A DNA stretch of 64,000 nucleotides from Mucor racemosus (Eukaryota > Mucoromycota > Mucoromycetes > Mucorales > Mucoraceae). The position numbers were made by a program, and so were the translations under genes. The notes below the pieces were generated by a model. The model was not told where the DNA came from. It was given only the letters and a program-made list of their open reading frames with translations, and made no database searches. Shown piece after piece: positions 44,824-58,289 of this stretch. The DNA lies in assembly GCA_027405735.1 (NCBI GenBank), contig JAPEHQ010000005.1, positions 1,860,001 to 1,924,000 on the forward strand. Reading direction: 5' to 3'. Numbering within the stretch: the first letter of the stretch is position 1; the number at the start of each line of letters is the position of its first letter.

Positions 44824-47800
44824 CTATACAATTACAATTTGATGTTTTGATTTAGCAAGTTCGTAAAGACTATCAAATTCGCCAGAGTTACGACACATTT
44901 TATAAAAGGAAGAGTCAGGGTTTGTGATCAAAGCATAAGGGCTAGAAAAGAAATGTTAAAGAATGCTGTCGATGCTACCAAATTTAATACTTACTTTTCA
45001 AACTCTTGAATTTTACCTTGATCCAAAACTAAAATACGATCATATTCAATAACGGTGTGTAATCTATGTGCAATACAAAGAATGGTACTATCAGAAAACT
45101 CGGTAGAAATAGTCTTTTGAATAGCTTTATCAGTTTCAAAATCAACACTTGCAGTTGCTTCATCCATCAAAACAATACCAGTTCTTTTGAGAAGAGCACG
45201 ACCAAGACATAATAATTGGCGTTGACCTTGAGAGAAATTCTTACCACCCTCGCTAACCATAGTTGATAAATCCTTGAATACATTTGCATTTACTTCATTT
45301 GTACTGCTGTTACTACCATAAATACTATTAGGAGCAGATGGTTGGTCTTCATCCGGAAGTAAATGTACACGACGGAAAGCAGCATAGATAGCTTCATCAT
45401 CAAATTGATCAAAAGGATCCATATTTGAACGGAGAGTACCAGAAAATAAAGTAGGATCTTGAGGAATAATGGTCAAATTAGAACGAAGGTCTTCAGTACC
45501 CAAATCTTTGATATCAATGCCATCAATTACAATAGAGCCAGCTGAAGCTTCAATAAAACGGAAGAATGAGAGGGCCAGGGTAGATTTACCACTACCAGTT
45601 CTACCAACAACACCAATTTTTTCACGAGGCTTCACAGAGAAAGAAAGATCCTTGATGACAGGATCTAAATCAGCAGCATATCTAACTTCTAAATTTTTAA
45701 CTTCAATAGCACCTTGAGCGGGCCATTGAGGAGGAGGACGTATACCAGTGATAGCAGGCGCTTCTTGATCCATTTCCATAAATTCAACAATACGTTCAAT
45801 AGCATTAAAACTCATTTCAAGACTAGTATATTGACGAATACCCCAAAACATATTATCAGTAAACATCAAAACAAAACTAAAGCCGAAACCAGCTAAAGCA
45901 ACATCAATCCTACCAATGTTCCACAATGTGAAAGCACAAGCAGCAAAATTAATGATAGCAGATGAAATACTAAAACGAGCACTAACCCAACGACTGACAG
46001 ACCATGAATAAAAGAAAGGACGTACATTAGCATCAATACAATCCATCATAACTTGCAAAAATTGTCGAGATGCACCAAATGCACGAATGGTTGCAACACC
46101 AGAAATAGTTTCTGTAAAGTTGGAAAACAAAGGAGAGCGAGTAACTGAATCTAGTCGCTTCAATTCACGAGAACTGCTCACAAAATTCATACCAATCAGC
46201 ATATTGGCAATAGTAACAACAGCCATAGGAAGAATAAATGAAGGAAGAACAAAACATACGGTAACTGCAGAAGAGATAATAATCAACCATTCGATCCAGA
46301 AAATCATGAGATCAGTAGGAATTTTGGAATCAACAGACTCGAAATCTTTGGAGAAACGATTAAGAATACGACCCATCGGTGTAGTATCAAAGAAACGAAG
46401 GGGAGCACGGAATACACGATGAAGGAGATCAGCATACAAGTTCTTGTTAGCATGAAGAGCACCCCAATAAAGAAAACCATAACGAAGAGCACCCACGATA
46501 ACATTACTGACTGTGATAATACAATAAACACCCAAATAGTAATTAAGGTGAATTTGTCCATCAGAGGGTCCATTATGAATTGGCTTTTCATTGATAGAAA
46601 TAGCATTTGAATGGCCAGACAACATATAAGTGCCAAACGAATAAGTGCGAGAACTCAATGCGGTATTAATTGGTGTAAATGTAGTATTGGTATAATCCTC
46701 TTCATTAGAATATCGATTATAAGATTCAGCCCAAGTTTTGACCCACCAGCTTTCTCCAATTTCAATACCACGTCCACCAAAGACAATCAGACACATGGAA
46801 ATCCAGAATAGAGTTTTACCAACCATACCAAAGTAGATTTTATAAAGTCTAAATTTTACAGAGCCAGAGGCACGACCTTCTTCTTCAATTAATGTACGAG
46901 CATCAGTTTCCTCGCCATCTTGGGCAGCAGCAGGTTTAATTTCTTCAATAGCTTTTTCTTCAATAGCATCTTCTGGATTGCTTTCTTGATCTTCTTCTTC
47001 AATAATTTGATTTAATAAACCAGATTGACGCAATTCAGCAGGAGAACCAACATGGCTAGCACGGCCACCTTGAATGTGTACAAGAAGACCACACCCTTTG
47101 AGACATAAACGAATATGATGAGTTACCAAAATACGAGTACGGTTTTTCATCAAAGGACCCATAAGACATTGTTCGTATAAATGTTTAGCAGTATGAGCAT
47201 CAACAGCACTTAAAACATCGTCCATCAATACATTCTTGGCACGAGAATATACAGCTCTGGCAAGAGCAACACGAGCCTTTTGACCACCACTAAGAGTAAT
47301 ACCTTTTTCACCAATTTCAGTACGATCGCCATCTTCTAAAATCGACATATCTTTATCCAAAGCACAAGCAGATAAAGTTTCTTTATAACGAAATTCAATA
47401 TAAGGCAATCCAAACAAGATGTTATCACGAATAGAAGCGTTTTGCAACCATGGAGATTGAGAAACATAAGCTAAAGCACGATCAAGAATCCAATCATCAG
47501 GGTTGATATTAGCACTAGCATTTCCAATTTCAGATTCAATAGTTTCAGCAAGAGGCTCACGAGGACAAGCAACTTTACCATCAATCAAGACAGCTTCACC
47601 AAGCAAACCAAGTAGCATTAAAGTTTTACCAGATCCAGTAGCACCACTAATCAAACTAAGTTCATCATTAGGAAATTTGGCGCTGACTTCTTTGAGTATA
47701 AAACTTTCGTCATTATCATTATCATTATCATTATCAACAGAATTATTTGTACTAATAGATTTCCAACCAATAGTAGCCTTGTCAAAACCTAAATCAACCT

Positions 47801-49749
47801 TTTGATGAGGATCTTGAGGCACAACAGATTCAATTTCATCTTCATCCAAAAACTTTTGAATACGTTTAACACTGCTATAAGCTTGAATAGCTTGAATCAT
47901 TGTTTCAGGAATCACATTAAGAGCAAAACGAAGTTCATTAAAGATACTAATAACCGTGAATGCAATAGGAGCAGTTAATTCATTGCCTTGAATCTTGGTG
48001 AATACAAAGAAAGAGACCAATGTAACCAAAATGGGTGCACTATTTTGTTACTAGTGAGTAATTAGGTTCAAACTGGTATACAAAAGAAAAACTTACCCTT
48101 GCCAAACAAGAGAAAAGAATACACCGTTGATGTATGTAATGGCAAGCTGATGAAGTTCTGCATCTCTAGCTTCCATCACACGTTTTTCCCAATTTGCTTC
48201 CCAAGCAAAAAACTTGATTTGACGAATACCTTGCAAAACTTCAGTCATAAGAGATACACGCTTATCACGAGCCTTCATTAAACGATCTTGAGTCTTTGCA
48301 AAGTATTTGGAGTTGAAATGATTGATAGGAAGAATAAAAACCATGACTAAAAGACCATAAATACAAGCCATACCCATCAATTGATATAAAAAGAAGATAC
48401 CAATTGCCAATTCGATAGGAGCAGAGATAATAACAAACCACAATGCACTGAAATCAGCAATGCGACTAGCATCCGTACCCATTAAATTAACAATTGCACC
48501 TGTAGAGGCAGAGGAATCATCGTCTTCTTGTTCGTGTTCTTTATTTTTTTCATCTTGTTTATCTTCTTTTGGACTAGCAACGGAAAGATCACGACGACGA
48601 AGAGATTTTCTATAAATTTCGACATGAAGCATAGTTCTGACTTTGGATTGTACAACACATGTAGCTATAAAAATCAATGTTAGAACAATCAATATTAACA
48701 CTAAAAAAAAATAGCATACCATAATACCATTGCTGAGCAACCAAAATACCCAAGATTATTATGGATAAACCCATTCCTCCAGCAATTAAAATTCCATGTT
48801 GAGCGGGATGTTCATAAGGAATACCATCATTGTAATCTTGCAAAAATTGAAGCAAACGATTCATGAAAAAAGCAGGTGCATAGTACATCATAGCAGCTAC
48901 AATGGACAATGCTACTTGTATAATAATAGCTGTTGAATTACCCGAGATCAATCTTGCAATCAAGCTCTTTCCACGAGTAGCACCAAATGTATAGAATATA
49001 TTGTGAGCCCGAAAACTGGGAGTCATAGTGGGTAAGTCCTGGTCATTCACCTCCGCCTTTTTACTAGACACAACTTGAACAATTTTGGTACACCAAGTCA
49101 TGAACAAAATCCCGAAAATAGACTCCACGTTGATATTACACACTTCACGATTGTTTTCGTCCAAAAAGGGTGGACCCTGTTTAACAGTAAATGTCACAAA
49201 AAACAGATCGAAACCTAAAATTACAGGGAGGAGGAATGGAAGACATTGTAACCAGGATATATCAAGAGCAAGAGCAGCAACTTGCCAAAGCTTAAAAATA
49301 GAAACAACCAAGGCAGCAGTGTATAAAATACACAGATGAACGTTAAGCACCCAGCCCCAACGATTAGGTAATTGATAACGACGAGAAATCAAAGCAAGCA
49401 CCGAGGCATATAACCAAGATAAAAAGATAAATACAGAGGAGGAAACGTACCACATATTAACATCTTTTTGCTCAGAAAGTTGTTGTACATCACTTTTAAG
49501 ATCCAGTGCAGCTAATACTGTCAATATCACTGTTAAATAAGAGACACGACCGAGACGATTAGAGTCGGCATAAGGTACATTTGGATTTCTTTTTGCATCA
49601 GTCTTTAAATGAAGTTCAATTGGATTTTCTTCTAATTGAATTCTTTTGTGATAGACTCCACGTTGTATAGAAAGTACAATTGCACTGAGACATGCAGTTG
49701 TTACTAGACCACCAGAATACCAAACAATGCTTGGTATCAATGTTTCCAT
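44824..49749 (-). CDS. ABCC (MRP/Ybt1-like) full ABC transporter
   Basis: Four exons: 48720-49749, 48097-48664, 44995-48039 and 44824-44941 (1586 aa). Layout is TMD0-like N-terminal helices, TMD1, NBD1, TMD2, NBD2. NBD1: Walker A GATGSGKT (665-672), signature LSGGQ (782-786), Walker B NVLMDDVLSAVD (802-813) with Asp instead of the catalytic Glu, the usual ABCC asymmetry. NBD2: GRTGSGKS (1345-1352), FSQGQ (1468-1472), Walker B IVLMDEATASVD with a proper Glu. A charged loop (KEDKQDEKNKEHEQEDDD) interrupts TMD1 and an Asn-Asp repeat precedes NBD1. Fungal relatives (Ybt1, Bpt1, Ycf1) load conjugates, bile acids or metals into the vacuole; the substrate here is unknown. The small last exon adds the usual C-terminal helix (ALITNPDSSFYKMCRNSGEF), confirming it. 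Confidence 0.95.
47700..47735 (+). repeat. Hexamer (cattat) array encoding Asn-Asp repeat in the ABC transporter
   Basis: Four to five tandem cattat units in the linker before NBD1; on the coding strand they give alternating Asp and Asn. Probably variable between strains. Confidence 0.8.
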
Positions 49750-52559
49750 AGCTTTGTGTTTAGTTGAATAATAAAGAAAAGTGCTAATGATCTTCTTTTT
49801 CTTTTTTATTTATAAAAAAATTAGTTTAAATGGCCGGGAATTCCATACGCTTAACCACTTATATATCAAATCTGATAAAATTTCTAATGTCTCAAATTAT
49901 ACAAGGAGTCCAAGCGCTCAAATTTATTGACTCACTTCTCTCCATACCATACACATATACAATATTTTACCCTTTGTATGGTTTGTAATTAATCGAGTGG
50001 TATCATACAACATTGCTGAAAACGTGTTATCTTTTTATATCAATATTATAGGCTGATCCTAAAAGGGTCAGGTCGCCGCAGTTATTGTATCGACAGCAGT
50101 AATTGATTTCGCAATCAGTTGTGAAACAATGGTCTGCCTTTTCGAATGTTACAAGCTCCAGGGATTTCTGTTGCAATAGATTCATTATTTTGGGTACATT
50201 TAGAGGATATACCCTATAGGAAAAGAAAAAAAAAAAGATCAAATTAAAACTATCATAAGGTCCAAGACTCCAAAGAAATTGAGGAGATATTATCAGGCAA
50301 ACTTTTGAGAAAAATGAACTTGAACCAACAATACTTACGCCTCATAAACCTTAATCCTTAAAAAAGGATATGGTATTCCAAATATGAATATATGAAGGAT
50401 TGACTCACAATTACGGTACTTTCTCAAAAATATATAGTATTCCTCAAACTATGTATTTAATGTCATAAAATATGCAACATGAATACCAAGAGAAAAACGT
50501 TGTACACTTACTGTTACTTGTATAAACACATCGTCTTATGAAAACTCATAAAAAAAAAAGTACAATAACTTCAAACGACGGGTACATTATCAATGGTATA
50601 TATAGTCAAATCAATGGCTGTCTAAAGGTACCATATAAATTTACTCTTCACTTCAATTCTAATTTGATTTTGAGGGATCTGCTCATATCCTGGCAGCAAA
50701 TACCAGCACGGGTCAACAACCCAATGCTTCTGAATGTGTTCATTTGGCTGCTTCTTGTACTTTTAATAGACTCAATTGCAGATTATGGCTACTCCCACCA
50801 CAGTGTGATTACTTGCATCGATAATGTCCATGTAAAATGTCGACTTCAGATGTTGGGTCATCGTAGATTTCATAAGAAATGTTGGCGGTCAATGACCTCT
50901 GATCAACTGCTATCATGATCATCAATAGCAGCCGGCATTTCGTAGCAATTCTGTTGAGTTAAGGCTAATTTAGGTGGATTATCTTTCACGAGAAGTTTCA
51001 TGGTATTTCATGCCATTAAAGTTGCAGACAAAAAGCCCACAAACAAAACTTGATACTGTGGATGCACTTGATACCTGGAGTTACACTCTCCAATAGGGTT
51101 ACTATTATAAAGAAACAAAATTTATGCATCGTATTCGATGTTTTATTTATGATTGTGGTTGTTCTAGCTCAAAAGGCAATCTCTTGTTGTTATCCGATTA
51201 GCGATTATTGGCTTTTCGCACTATTTGTGGTAGCGGTAGAGAAGCTCGATTATGCATGGTTTAAGAAGCAGCTGTAGCTATAACTTTACGCAAGAAAAAT
51301 GATCAAAGCTGCCCAAGTAATTTTAAAAAATATTACTGCTAACTAAGCTTGGATTTACAGCTGCCTATAGTAAAAATAATTATATTTGTTTGTCATCAGA
51401 CGATGTTAATTAATCATGCAGTATTTAAAGCATATTCATAATGGCATTTGCAAACTCAAATATATCAATAATAAACACATTTGACTTTACTCTGCCAAAT
51501 GTGTCATATTTCTGCGTTTCTTTTGGCATAGTTGGTGTTTTTTTACGCTTTCTAAGTGCCACAAATGACGATACAGAAGCTTTAATGCTTAAAATTGGAT
51601 TGCAAATAAGGACACAAAAGCGCCTAGAACAATAAAATTAGAAGACGGTATTCAAGTCTGACACCACGTCTTTCAATACCAAAATGAAGATAGCATTGGA
51701 CAAATTACAGATAATGGAGGAAGCCAAATAACAAAAAAATTAGCACCTAAAATAAGATAGCATAATATCTCGATTGAGATGCAAATATAAAAAAATATCG
51801 TGTTAATATTGACGAAATACAAACCCATGATACAGTCAAAGATTTAACAAGACGACGATTAGATAAAACCAAGTTACTAGCCACACCAAGACAAACAAAG
51901 AAGCAGGCATCGATCTCAAATGTTGTGATATCCCAAAATATATGTTGTTCAGGCTAGAAAGAGTCGCAATAGGTGAAGCTGGTTTGAAAGCTGTTAATTC
52001 TACTTTACTTTTCATGGGCGACAATTACCAGCCAGTCTTATAAAGGATGGCGAACTTCTTTAAAAAGATCTATTGTATTTAGCCAATGCTGATATCGTCA
52101 AACAAGTTTTCATTTGGCTTCGATGTGTTAAATCACAATCAATAGCTGCTATCCAGAAATACTGTATATTAATGCAAATATCAAATATCGTGGCCATCAC
52201 AATTCTTCTATGAAATCTCCCAACGATACAGCTATTAAACATTTTCTTGCTATAAACGGCTTCAAATACAATAAGGCTCGCGATGTATTTTTCAACGATT
52301 ACAAAATGATTGTTTCCAGTATGAAGCGATGTTGATAAGAATGCTCAATATATAATGGCATCTTTTTTTTTATAATCTTCAAATGCCAATAATATAGTAT
52401 ATCATACAGACTAAAGTTGCTTAATTATTAAAGCTATACCACCATAAACAATATCAAAGTTAATATTTAACAACAGAAAGTTTATTAAATCATATTAAAA
52501 GCTGCATAAAAGCGATAATAGTAAATCCATGAAAGTATACATGACGACCAAGAAATAAT
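49750..52559. other. Intergenic with decayed coding remnants
   Basis: No intact gene. Between about 50640 and 52066 several stretches in different frames look protein-like but are broken by stops and shifts, for example minus-strand LLVKDNPPKLALTQQNCYEM near 50960 and plus-strand VNIDEIQTHDTVKDLTRRRL near 51803. Probably an old transposon or dead gene of unknown family. Confidence 0.4.
52067..52335 (+). pseudogene. Frameshifted remnant of an unknown, probably transposon-derived, protein
   Basis: Frame one reads DLLYLANADIVKQVFIWLRC and on to about 52170. After a shift it continues INANIKYRGHHNSSMKSPND then AIKHFLAINGFKYNKARDVF to a stop at 52335. The regular composition and absence of an ATG suggest a decayed gene end. 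Family not recognised. Confidence 0.4.
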
Positions 52560-52961
52560 TTAGGCCTTGACTTCTCTGGTAAGCTTAGATGACCAAGGAC
52601 AATAGAAACAACCAGGTAAAAAGGCGCCACAAACTTCATCAAGATGGTCATTTACATAGGTTAAAGTAGCATCGCAAACTTCAATTGCATGATCAAAGAA
52701 ACTAATAGTATCAGGATTAAGATGAAAGTCATAATGGGGATTGTAAGATTCTGTTCTCTTTATAATTCTTCCTAATACATGAACCCTCTCAGTTTCTTCT
52801 CCGCTCAGGATTTTTCTGGCTTCTGCAATTTTCGCATCATCAGTAAGTTTGATCACAAACTCATTTCCAGGTTCTATAGTTTTGAGTGCAAAGTAAGCGG
52901 TTTCAGCGGCAACGAAAGAAGCAGCAAGAGTAGCTAACAAGAGTAAGACAAATTTGAACAT
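52560..52961 (-). CDS. Secreted BP74-domain protein
   Basis: Single-exon frame of 133 aa. Residues 1-19 are a clear signal peptide (FKFVLLLLATLAASFVAA, cleavage before ETAYF). The rest matches the BP74 N-terminal domain seen in a Dictyostelium calmodulin-binding protein and in many bacterial and fungal secreted proteins: AYFALKTIEPGNEFVIKLTD, EARKILSGEE, HVLGRIIKR, YNPHYDFHLNPDTISFFDHA, IEVCDATLTYV and LPGCFYCPWSSKL. The domain's function is not established. Cysteines in EVC, EVCGAF and GCFYCPW could form disulfides. A 9-bp tandem repeat lies right at and upstream of the start codon. Confidence 0.85.
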   Translation of the reverse strand: MFKFVLLLLATLAASFVAAETAYFALKTIEPGNEFVIKLTDDAKIAEARKILSGEETERVHVLGRIIKRTESYNPHYDFHLNPDTISFFDHAIEVCDATLTYVNDHLDEVCGAFLPGCFYCPWSSKLTREVKA

Positions 52962-52996
52962 GATTTGAATGATTTGAATGATTTGAATGATTTGAA
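52961..52996 (+). repeat. Four tandem copies of tgatttgaa at the BP74 gene start
   Basis: Perfect 9-bp units directly abutting the ATG, in the 5' leader of the BP74 gene. May affect the leader or promoter; possibly polymorphic. Confidence 0.85.
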
Positions 52997-55164
52997 AATA
53001 TCTTGAATTGGTTAAAAATTAGCTTCTTTTTATATGTTTTTGAATTACAGGTATAATATGTATATTCACTTAATGCATTTTTAGTATGGCTTATCAGGCG
53101 ACCAATATTTTGTTAGAGGGCACATACACAAAGTACGACGAACGCCAACGGCAATGATCGTCCATTCCTCATTGATGCTGGTCTGCATTTTTGTTTTGTT
53201 TCATCCATGTATTATATCTCGTTTGAGCAAACTGTTTAATTCAACATATGTACATATATTTATGTATTATACATATCTGAGTTCGCACATTAGCATAAAA
53301 ATATACATGAATTTAGAATATTGGTCACCTTACGTATTACATTAGATTTTCGTTATCTTATTGTTATGTTTTCTGTGGTATGATGTATACATGTGCTCCT
53401 TTTGAGTTTTATATGTAGATACAGATTAGATATATCATTATATATGATAAACAAAGGCGTATATACTGTGTATACCATTTCTATATATATATATATGTAT
53501 GTATGTATGTATGTATACTCCTGATAATCAAGGTAATAAATGGTTGTTTATATAATATGCAATTATGACAATCTTTGAAGAATCAGCTAATATTGTATCA
53601 CTTATCCATAAAATTAAGTTATTTTGGTACAAGCTTCTTTTCTGCCTTTTTCTCTACATTGTTGAGGCATTTCTCTGCATGTACATATACCATATTTTTT
53701 GATTTTCAAAATATAAATACGACGGCGATTTCAAATATTTGGAAATTATCATGTGTGCTATGCATCCAAGAATACTTTATATATATATTCACGACTTGAC
53801 ACCACTGATCTATGCATAATTTTAAGCATATACTTGTCTAATCAACCTTTTTACACAACATAAAAATAAAAAATGTCATCATACTGTTATGGCCTATAAT
53901 AATACTATAGCATTTTTCCTTGATTTAATTACTCTCGTAAGATTGAAAAAATCATTTAAAACAGTGAATGGTATCAATTTTATTCAAATAGCATCAACTA
54001 TTTTTATAATCAAGTGTTAATTTTTATAAATGATAGTATTCATTGTTGACCCTTAAATCACTATATCAAGGTCTTACCTTTCACATGAGCAGATTGCTAT
54101 ACTATTTTGTATTTTGGGTCAATTAATCGCCGTTTTTGTGTAGATATGCCTACCTTTGTTTAGTGAGTATAAATAGATTGCAATATCGTAGCTGTATCTC
54201 ATCACAGTCTAAGAAAGAATGATAAATCAACTTTATGAAGGAACTTCCTTACCTATCATATATTTACCAAACTACTAAATTGGTCATTCTTGCTAATGAC
54301 TATTGATAAATACCTTGGTTCCTATTATAGTAGGCTTCCGCAAAATAAGAGGGTAAATTAAACAGTATACAATAATCAAAAAGAGATTCTTCGATATATT
54401 TAGCTTGTCAAATGTATTTTTGCTGAAGTTACAGCAAATTTTACGTACTCTCAGAATGTATATTAAATCTACATATCGTATGTGCATTTATATATACTAT
54501 ACTACGACAATAACGGTTATGACTAAGTTTATAGATTCTATAGGATACATGTGTGCTTATTATGTACATACACTCACTTCTGATTTTGAAAAATGATCAT
54601 GAAATAATCAAAATCAATGGATTTTTCACCTCAAAAACGAGACTTGTTACTTATCATTTACAATACTAAGGCTGAAATGACCAGAATATTTTGAAAATCA
54701 CGCTTTAAAAAAAGCATGAAATATATAGAATGGCATCTATAACCAGCTCATATTTTTTTATTTGCTATTTAATGCAAGAAAGATGTAAATATCAACTAAT
54801 GAAAATTGTCATTTGGGTATTTTTGAGAATTTCATGCGGAACGTAAAATTGCATTATTATTCAAATCGATATCATAAAATGAATAATTTATATGAATTGT
54901 GTCAATTAAAAAATTTAACAAGTATAAATACATTTTAATATGATATAATATAAAAAAAAATTGACGTCAAACTCATTTTGGTTGATTTTAAATCCTTTTT
55001 AAAATTTAAAATTTATAAAAGCAGCTTTGTTTGGGAAGCCATTAAGAGTGCCAAAGCTCATCAAAAAACGGATCCTAACACATTTCACAGTGCCATAGAG
55101 CTAGAGCAAGTAATTTTTTATAATATTGCTTACTGATATAGTAAATGTAGTTTAAGACTAGAAA
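52997..55164. other. AT-rich intergenic region with a dinucleotide/tetranucleotide microsatellite
   Basis: A (ta)n tract followed by (gtat)n at about 53482-53517. Only short unsupported frames otherwise. Confidence 0.45.
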
Positions 55165-56165
55165 AAATATCTGTCATATCATACATTCATTGAAAAAAAT
55201 TGCAAAATCTAGCCCGCAGGGCGACGCCATAATTGAGCATAGCCAGATTGAACGGCTAAGCCTCTCATACTATAGTATATACAGTAGTATATCTAAATTT
55301 TAAATAAAAAAAGTTTTTCTTAAACTTTTCTTATATTTAACCACGTATAGTCTGAAAATTCAGTTTTTTTAGCGAACATTTTTGGGGACTCATTTTACCC
55401 TTACCAACACTCATGATTTTGATAAAAAAACAGAAAAATCAAATTTTGATACCAAAATCAACGTTTAAATATACTACATTGTGAGAGAAAATTGTAGCCA
55501 TGATTAATATACATTTGATAAAAGCTTAATACAAAAGGTTAAGTAATAAAACTTGGCATTTTTGGCCCAAAAACGGTTTTTCGATTAAAGGATTTTCATG
55601 TAATTTTTTGCAATAAAAATGCTAGTTATTTTTTATTAAGCAAATAGAGCGCTAAATTTGGTATATGTAAATATTTTTATTTTTATGATTAGTAGTATAA
55701 TTGACTATAAATTTACAGAATCAGAAAAAAAAATCGAAAAGTATCAAAATTAATGATCTGGAGAAGAATAATTTTTGAAATTAATATTCCACTTACAAGC
55801 CCTGTAAGTCTTAAAAATAAGAGATTTTATAATACTTGAAAACTTCTTCAAGAATCTACGATGCTGTACCCACTCGATTCAAGTTTATTACTGTAAATCT
55901 TTACACCTTTTAATACTTTGCAATAGTTTATTTGATGATAATAAATCTTTACTTTCTAATTATCGCATTAGAGTTGATTTACATTGCCTTTTCGTGTTAC
56001 CTCTATATCTCCAATGTCATAAACATGGCCATCACTAGAGACAATAATCAATCGTAACAAGGTAAAGCTGCCAATCATATGATTCATTTATTTAAAAAAA
56101 TTGCAAAAGCGAGCCCTCCCTCCAAGGGCGACGCCGTAATTGAACGTAGCGAGATCGAATGGCTA
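55165..56165 (+). mobile_element. Truncated copy 3 of the palindromic element arm
   Basis: From 'atctgtcatatcatacattcatt' (part) to about 56035 it follows the left arm of element 2 (37340-38205), more diverged, ending in a remnant of the dynein fragment (SSDGHVY on the minus strand, 56010-56035). A second short piece of the same arm (gcaaaagcgagcc...gggcgacgccgtaattga, 56088-56160) follows in the same orientation. It has no TIR end and no mirror arm, so it is a dead fragment. Confidence 0.75.
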
Positions 56166-56490
56166 GTACATATATTGGTACAAAATGACTGTAATAAGAT
56201 ATTTGCAATTTTTTTATAGTTTTTATCAAAAGAATAGATTTTCTTACTTATGTTTTGTGTTCTGCTATTTCAGCTCTTTTTTTCAAGCGTTTCTGACAGA
56301 TAGTGCATCTTACAACTTGATTTTATATGGTATCATTTATTAACCTATTCTTTATTGACAGTTTATGTATCAAGGTATTATAAAATTTTATTTTAATGGG
56401 GATTTTAATTTACAGATTACATTTATTTTGAAATGTATTACAATCTTCTTTTTGATTTCATTGCGCCATCATTGTTGTAGCTTTTTTTTT
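56166..56490. other. Intergenic, 325 bp
   Basis: AT-rich sequence between the element fragment and the J-protein stop codon. Nothing recognised. Confidence 0.35.
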
Positions 56491-58289
56491 TTAAAAAAAG
56501 CCATTAAAAAAAGAAGCCGCATCGCTCATATAAATGTCCTCACCATCATCACTATCAAGATTGTATCCTTCATAATCAGAATTACCTCTTTCATATTGTT
56601 CATTATCTGAGCTATCATCATCCTACAACGTATATTAGTACTTTTTATCCAGATGAGACTAGTAATAGCTACCTCTAACTCATCTTCTTCTTCTTCAGAC
56701 ATTTCTTCTAAAACATTATTTCCTTCCATAGACGAAGCAGCTGCCTCCGGTTGTGATGTTTTACGTGTGTTTTTATTACTTTTTTCTTGCTTTTTCTCTT
56801 CTTCTTCGTCATCGTCAATGACAATAATATCCTCCTTACTCTTTTTTTCTTCGTTTGTCTGGAATAGGTCGTCAATTACATCTATCGCTGCTTGAGATGG
56901 GGGAATTTGTATAGAATCTTGCCACTCAACTTCAAATGTAATGATCAAATCACCAAAAGCATTTGCTTTACTACCGTATACTGGCATTCCTTCTCCTTTA
57001 AGTCGTCTTTGTGAGTTGGGCCTAATAGTATATCCACATGTTTGAGTCACCAAGACCTTTCTACCATCCATATGAGTACATAATTTTTTATCTGTAAACC
57101 CCATAATGGCTTCTTTTAAAGATATTTTTACTGTCATTCGTAAATTGTCTCCTTCTCGTTTGAATACAGGATGATCGGTTATATTGATTTTAATGAATAG
57201 TTTTCCTTTTGTATTGTCAGGCTTTAAATATCCTCTGTCTTTCACCTGAAGGGCATGGCCTCCATGAATACCTTTAGGTAACCGAATTGTCATTGTATTA
57301 TGCTTTATTCTTACGCCCTTGCAAGTTTTACATTCAATAAAGTATTTTAACTTTCCTTGGCCTTTACAGAAAACACATCTGATGGGTGTTTGTGCTTTTC
57401 TACTATCTAAATAGCGTTTTATTAACCCTTTTCCATCACATCGGTCACACATTTTAAATCGTTTCAGGCTTGATTGACGTTTGTTACTATAATTTCATCC
57501 ATTTAGTCTAAAATAGAATTAGTATATATAAATCTACTCACTTTTGACAAGCACTACATTCAATCTCTTCTTGATATTCCACACGAACTTTTGATCCCTT
57601 GTAAATTTCATCTAAGCTTAACGTACAATAAGTGTGAATGTCAAAATATGTTCCTGAAAAAAAAAAGGGAGGGCATTTCAGTTAATCATTATTTCTCGTC
57701 AAGATAAACCTCATGTACATACTGGGTTTTTTTTCTGGCGGTGGTGGTGATGCTTGTGGCTGTGTGTTTTGAGATGGTGGAGGAGGAGGTCTTGGTGGTT
57801 CAAATCCATGTGAAAACTGTGAAAAGAAGGAATTATAATCAAAATGAAAGCCATAGGAGGCATAACTTCTTGAAGATGAAGATGATGTAGCTGGATTATT
57901 TCTCTTATACTCGGATAGCTTTTCTGAATCGCTCAATATACTGTACGCATTATGAATTTCCTTAAACTTTTGTTGTGCGTTATTTTTTTTTTTTTTTAAT
58001 TGTGTGATATTCTGAATTGTGTAAAGTATAACTGTACCTTTTCAGCACCATCTTTATTTTTATCTGGGTGATATTCTTTGGCCTATAAAAGCTTTGTTAA
58101 TTTTGATACGTTTATTTTATGCTTTGCTTTGACACTTTACAAGAGAACGGAAAGCCTGTAATGATATATGAAATGATTAGTTCAAATTTAAATTGAACAC
58201 TAGGGTATTTTTTATCAGCAAACCTTTTTGACTTCATCCAAAGTTGCGCCGCTTTTTAAGCCTAAGGATTTATAAAGAAGTTCTACCAT
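56491..58289 (-). CDS. Class A J-domain co-chaperone (DnaJ/Hsp40) with acidic tail
   Basis: Seven exons: 58224-58289, 58141-58155, 58038-58082, 57723-57966, 57542-57653, 56673-57486 and 56491-56622 (475 aa). The J domain (LYKSLGLKSGATLDEVKK, AFRSL, AKEYHPDKNK with HPD at 32-34) is split by three introns, one flanking a 15-nt exon that encodes only AFRSL. A Phe/Pro/Ser-rich linker follows. Four zinc-finger CxxC pairs lie at 156-159, 174-177, 198-201 and 213-216. The C-terminal substrate domains contain RLPKGIHGGHALQVKDRGY, TDHPVFKREGDNLRM and RRLKGEGMPVYG. The first CxxC repeat lacks the usual GxG. The last 90 residues are strongly acidic (DDDEEEEKK; DDDSSDNEQYERG) and there is no CaaX box, unlike Ydj1, so an Apj1-like nuclear or cytosolic role is more likely. 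It stimulates Hsp70 ATPase activity (family knowledge). Confidence 0.92.

Noticed and set aside
50538..50918. 126-codon frame with a hydrophobic segment
   Set aside because: Overlaps protein-like minus-strand remnants and lacks a recognisable family or promoter.
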